From contig DGXM01000058.1 of the NCBI GenBank assembly GCA_002396325.1, positions 1 to 6,011 of the forward strand: 6,011 nt of DNA, given 5' to 3'. This DNA is from Treponema sp. UBA4232 (GTDB lineage: Bacteria; Spirochaetota; Spirochaetia; Treponematales; Treponemataceae). A program made the translations under genes and the position numbers. The notes under the pieces are model-generated. The model saw only the letters and a program-made list of their open reading frames with translations, did no database searches and was not told the origin of the DNA. Positions 5,978 to 6,011 of the stretch are shown in pieces. The number at the start of each line of letters is the position of its first letter. Position 1 is the first letter of the stretch.

Positions 5978-6010
5978 CTATACTAACTTATCAATTTCAG
6001 CCGCCACTGC
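5978..6010 (-). CDS. Possible C-terminal end of a gene entering from the right edge
   Basis: On the minus strand, the frame from the window edge reads AVAAEIDKLV and then stops at TAG (5980-5978). The composition is more balanced than in the AT-rich stretch that follows, and the peptide looks natural. EIDKLVY is a string common near the C-terminus of Eco57I-like restriction-modification proteins, but there it continues with tyrosine and more residues, so this would be a truncated form. Another frame is also open to the edge for eight codons. Ten residues are too few for an identification. Confidence 0.22.
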   Translation of the reverse strand, partial: AVAAEIDKLV

Positions 6011-6011
6011 A

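Overview
The window is chromosomal DNA from what looks like an anaerobic, amino-acid-fermenting bacterium. It carries the front of an indolepyruvate:ferredoxin oxidoreductase gene, promoters close to the sigma-70 consensus, clear Shine-Dalgarno sites and the standard code with all three stop codons in use. A host-associated anaerobe such as a treponeme or a clostridium would fit. The genus cannot be fixed from the sequence alone, and the Treponema suggestion is only an impression.

Layout: (1) 1-843, minus strand: N-terminal half of iorA, which runs off the left edge. (2) 844-1030: divergent promoter region with a good iorA promoter and a 13-bp palindrome just ahead of the next gene. (3) 1031-1921, plus strand: a multi-pass membrane protein of the DUF1295 / steroid-5-alpha-reductase-like family, convergent with the next operon across only 6 bp. 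(4) 1928-5306, minus strand: a compact operon transcribed pncB, nadE, pncA, nrtR, with an 11-bp overlap and then two 12-bp gaps. (5) 5307-5410: the operon's promoter, with a near-consensus -35/-10 pair, an imperfect 21-bp palindrome over the -10 and a second one exactly 60 bp upstream. (6) 5484-5640: a GC-rich island (about 63% GC by hand count over 5481-5620) built around a perfect 13-bp inverted repeat, with no credible gene. (7) 5690-5977: a very AT-rich stretch (about 20% GC by hand count over 5721-5940) with only a doubtful small ORF. (8) 5978-6010: possibly the last ten codons of another minus-strand gene entering from the right edge.

The central unit is a self-regulated NAD salvage operon. 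PncA deamidates nicotinamide to nicotinate, PncB joins nicotinate to PRPP to make nicotinate mononucleotide, and NadE amidates the dinucleotide to NAD+. The adenylyltransferase step between PncB and NadE (NadD) must be encoded elsewhere. The last gene encodes a Nudix plus winged-helix protein of the NrtR type, known in other bacteria as an ADP-ribose-responsive repressor of NAD genes. The palindrome over the -10 is where such a repressor would be expected to bind. The family and its role are known; the operators proposed here, their 60-bp pairing and the repeat island upstream are the parts worth testing. I did not find evidence of a wholly new system.
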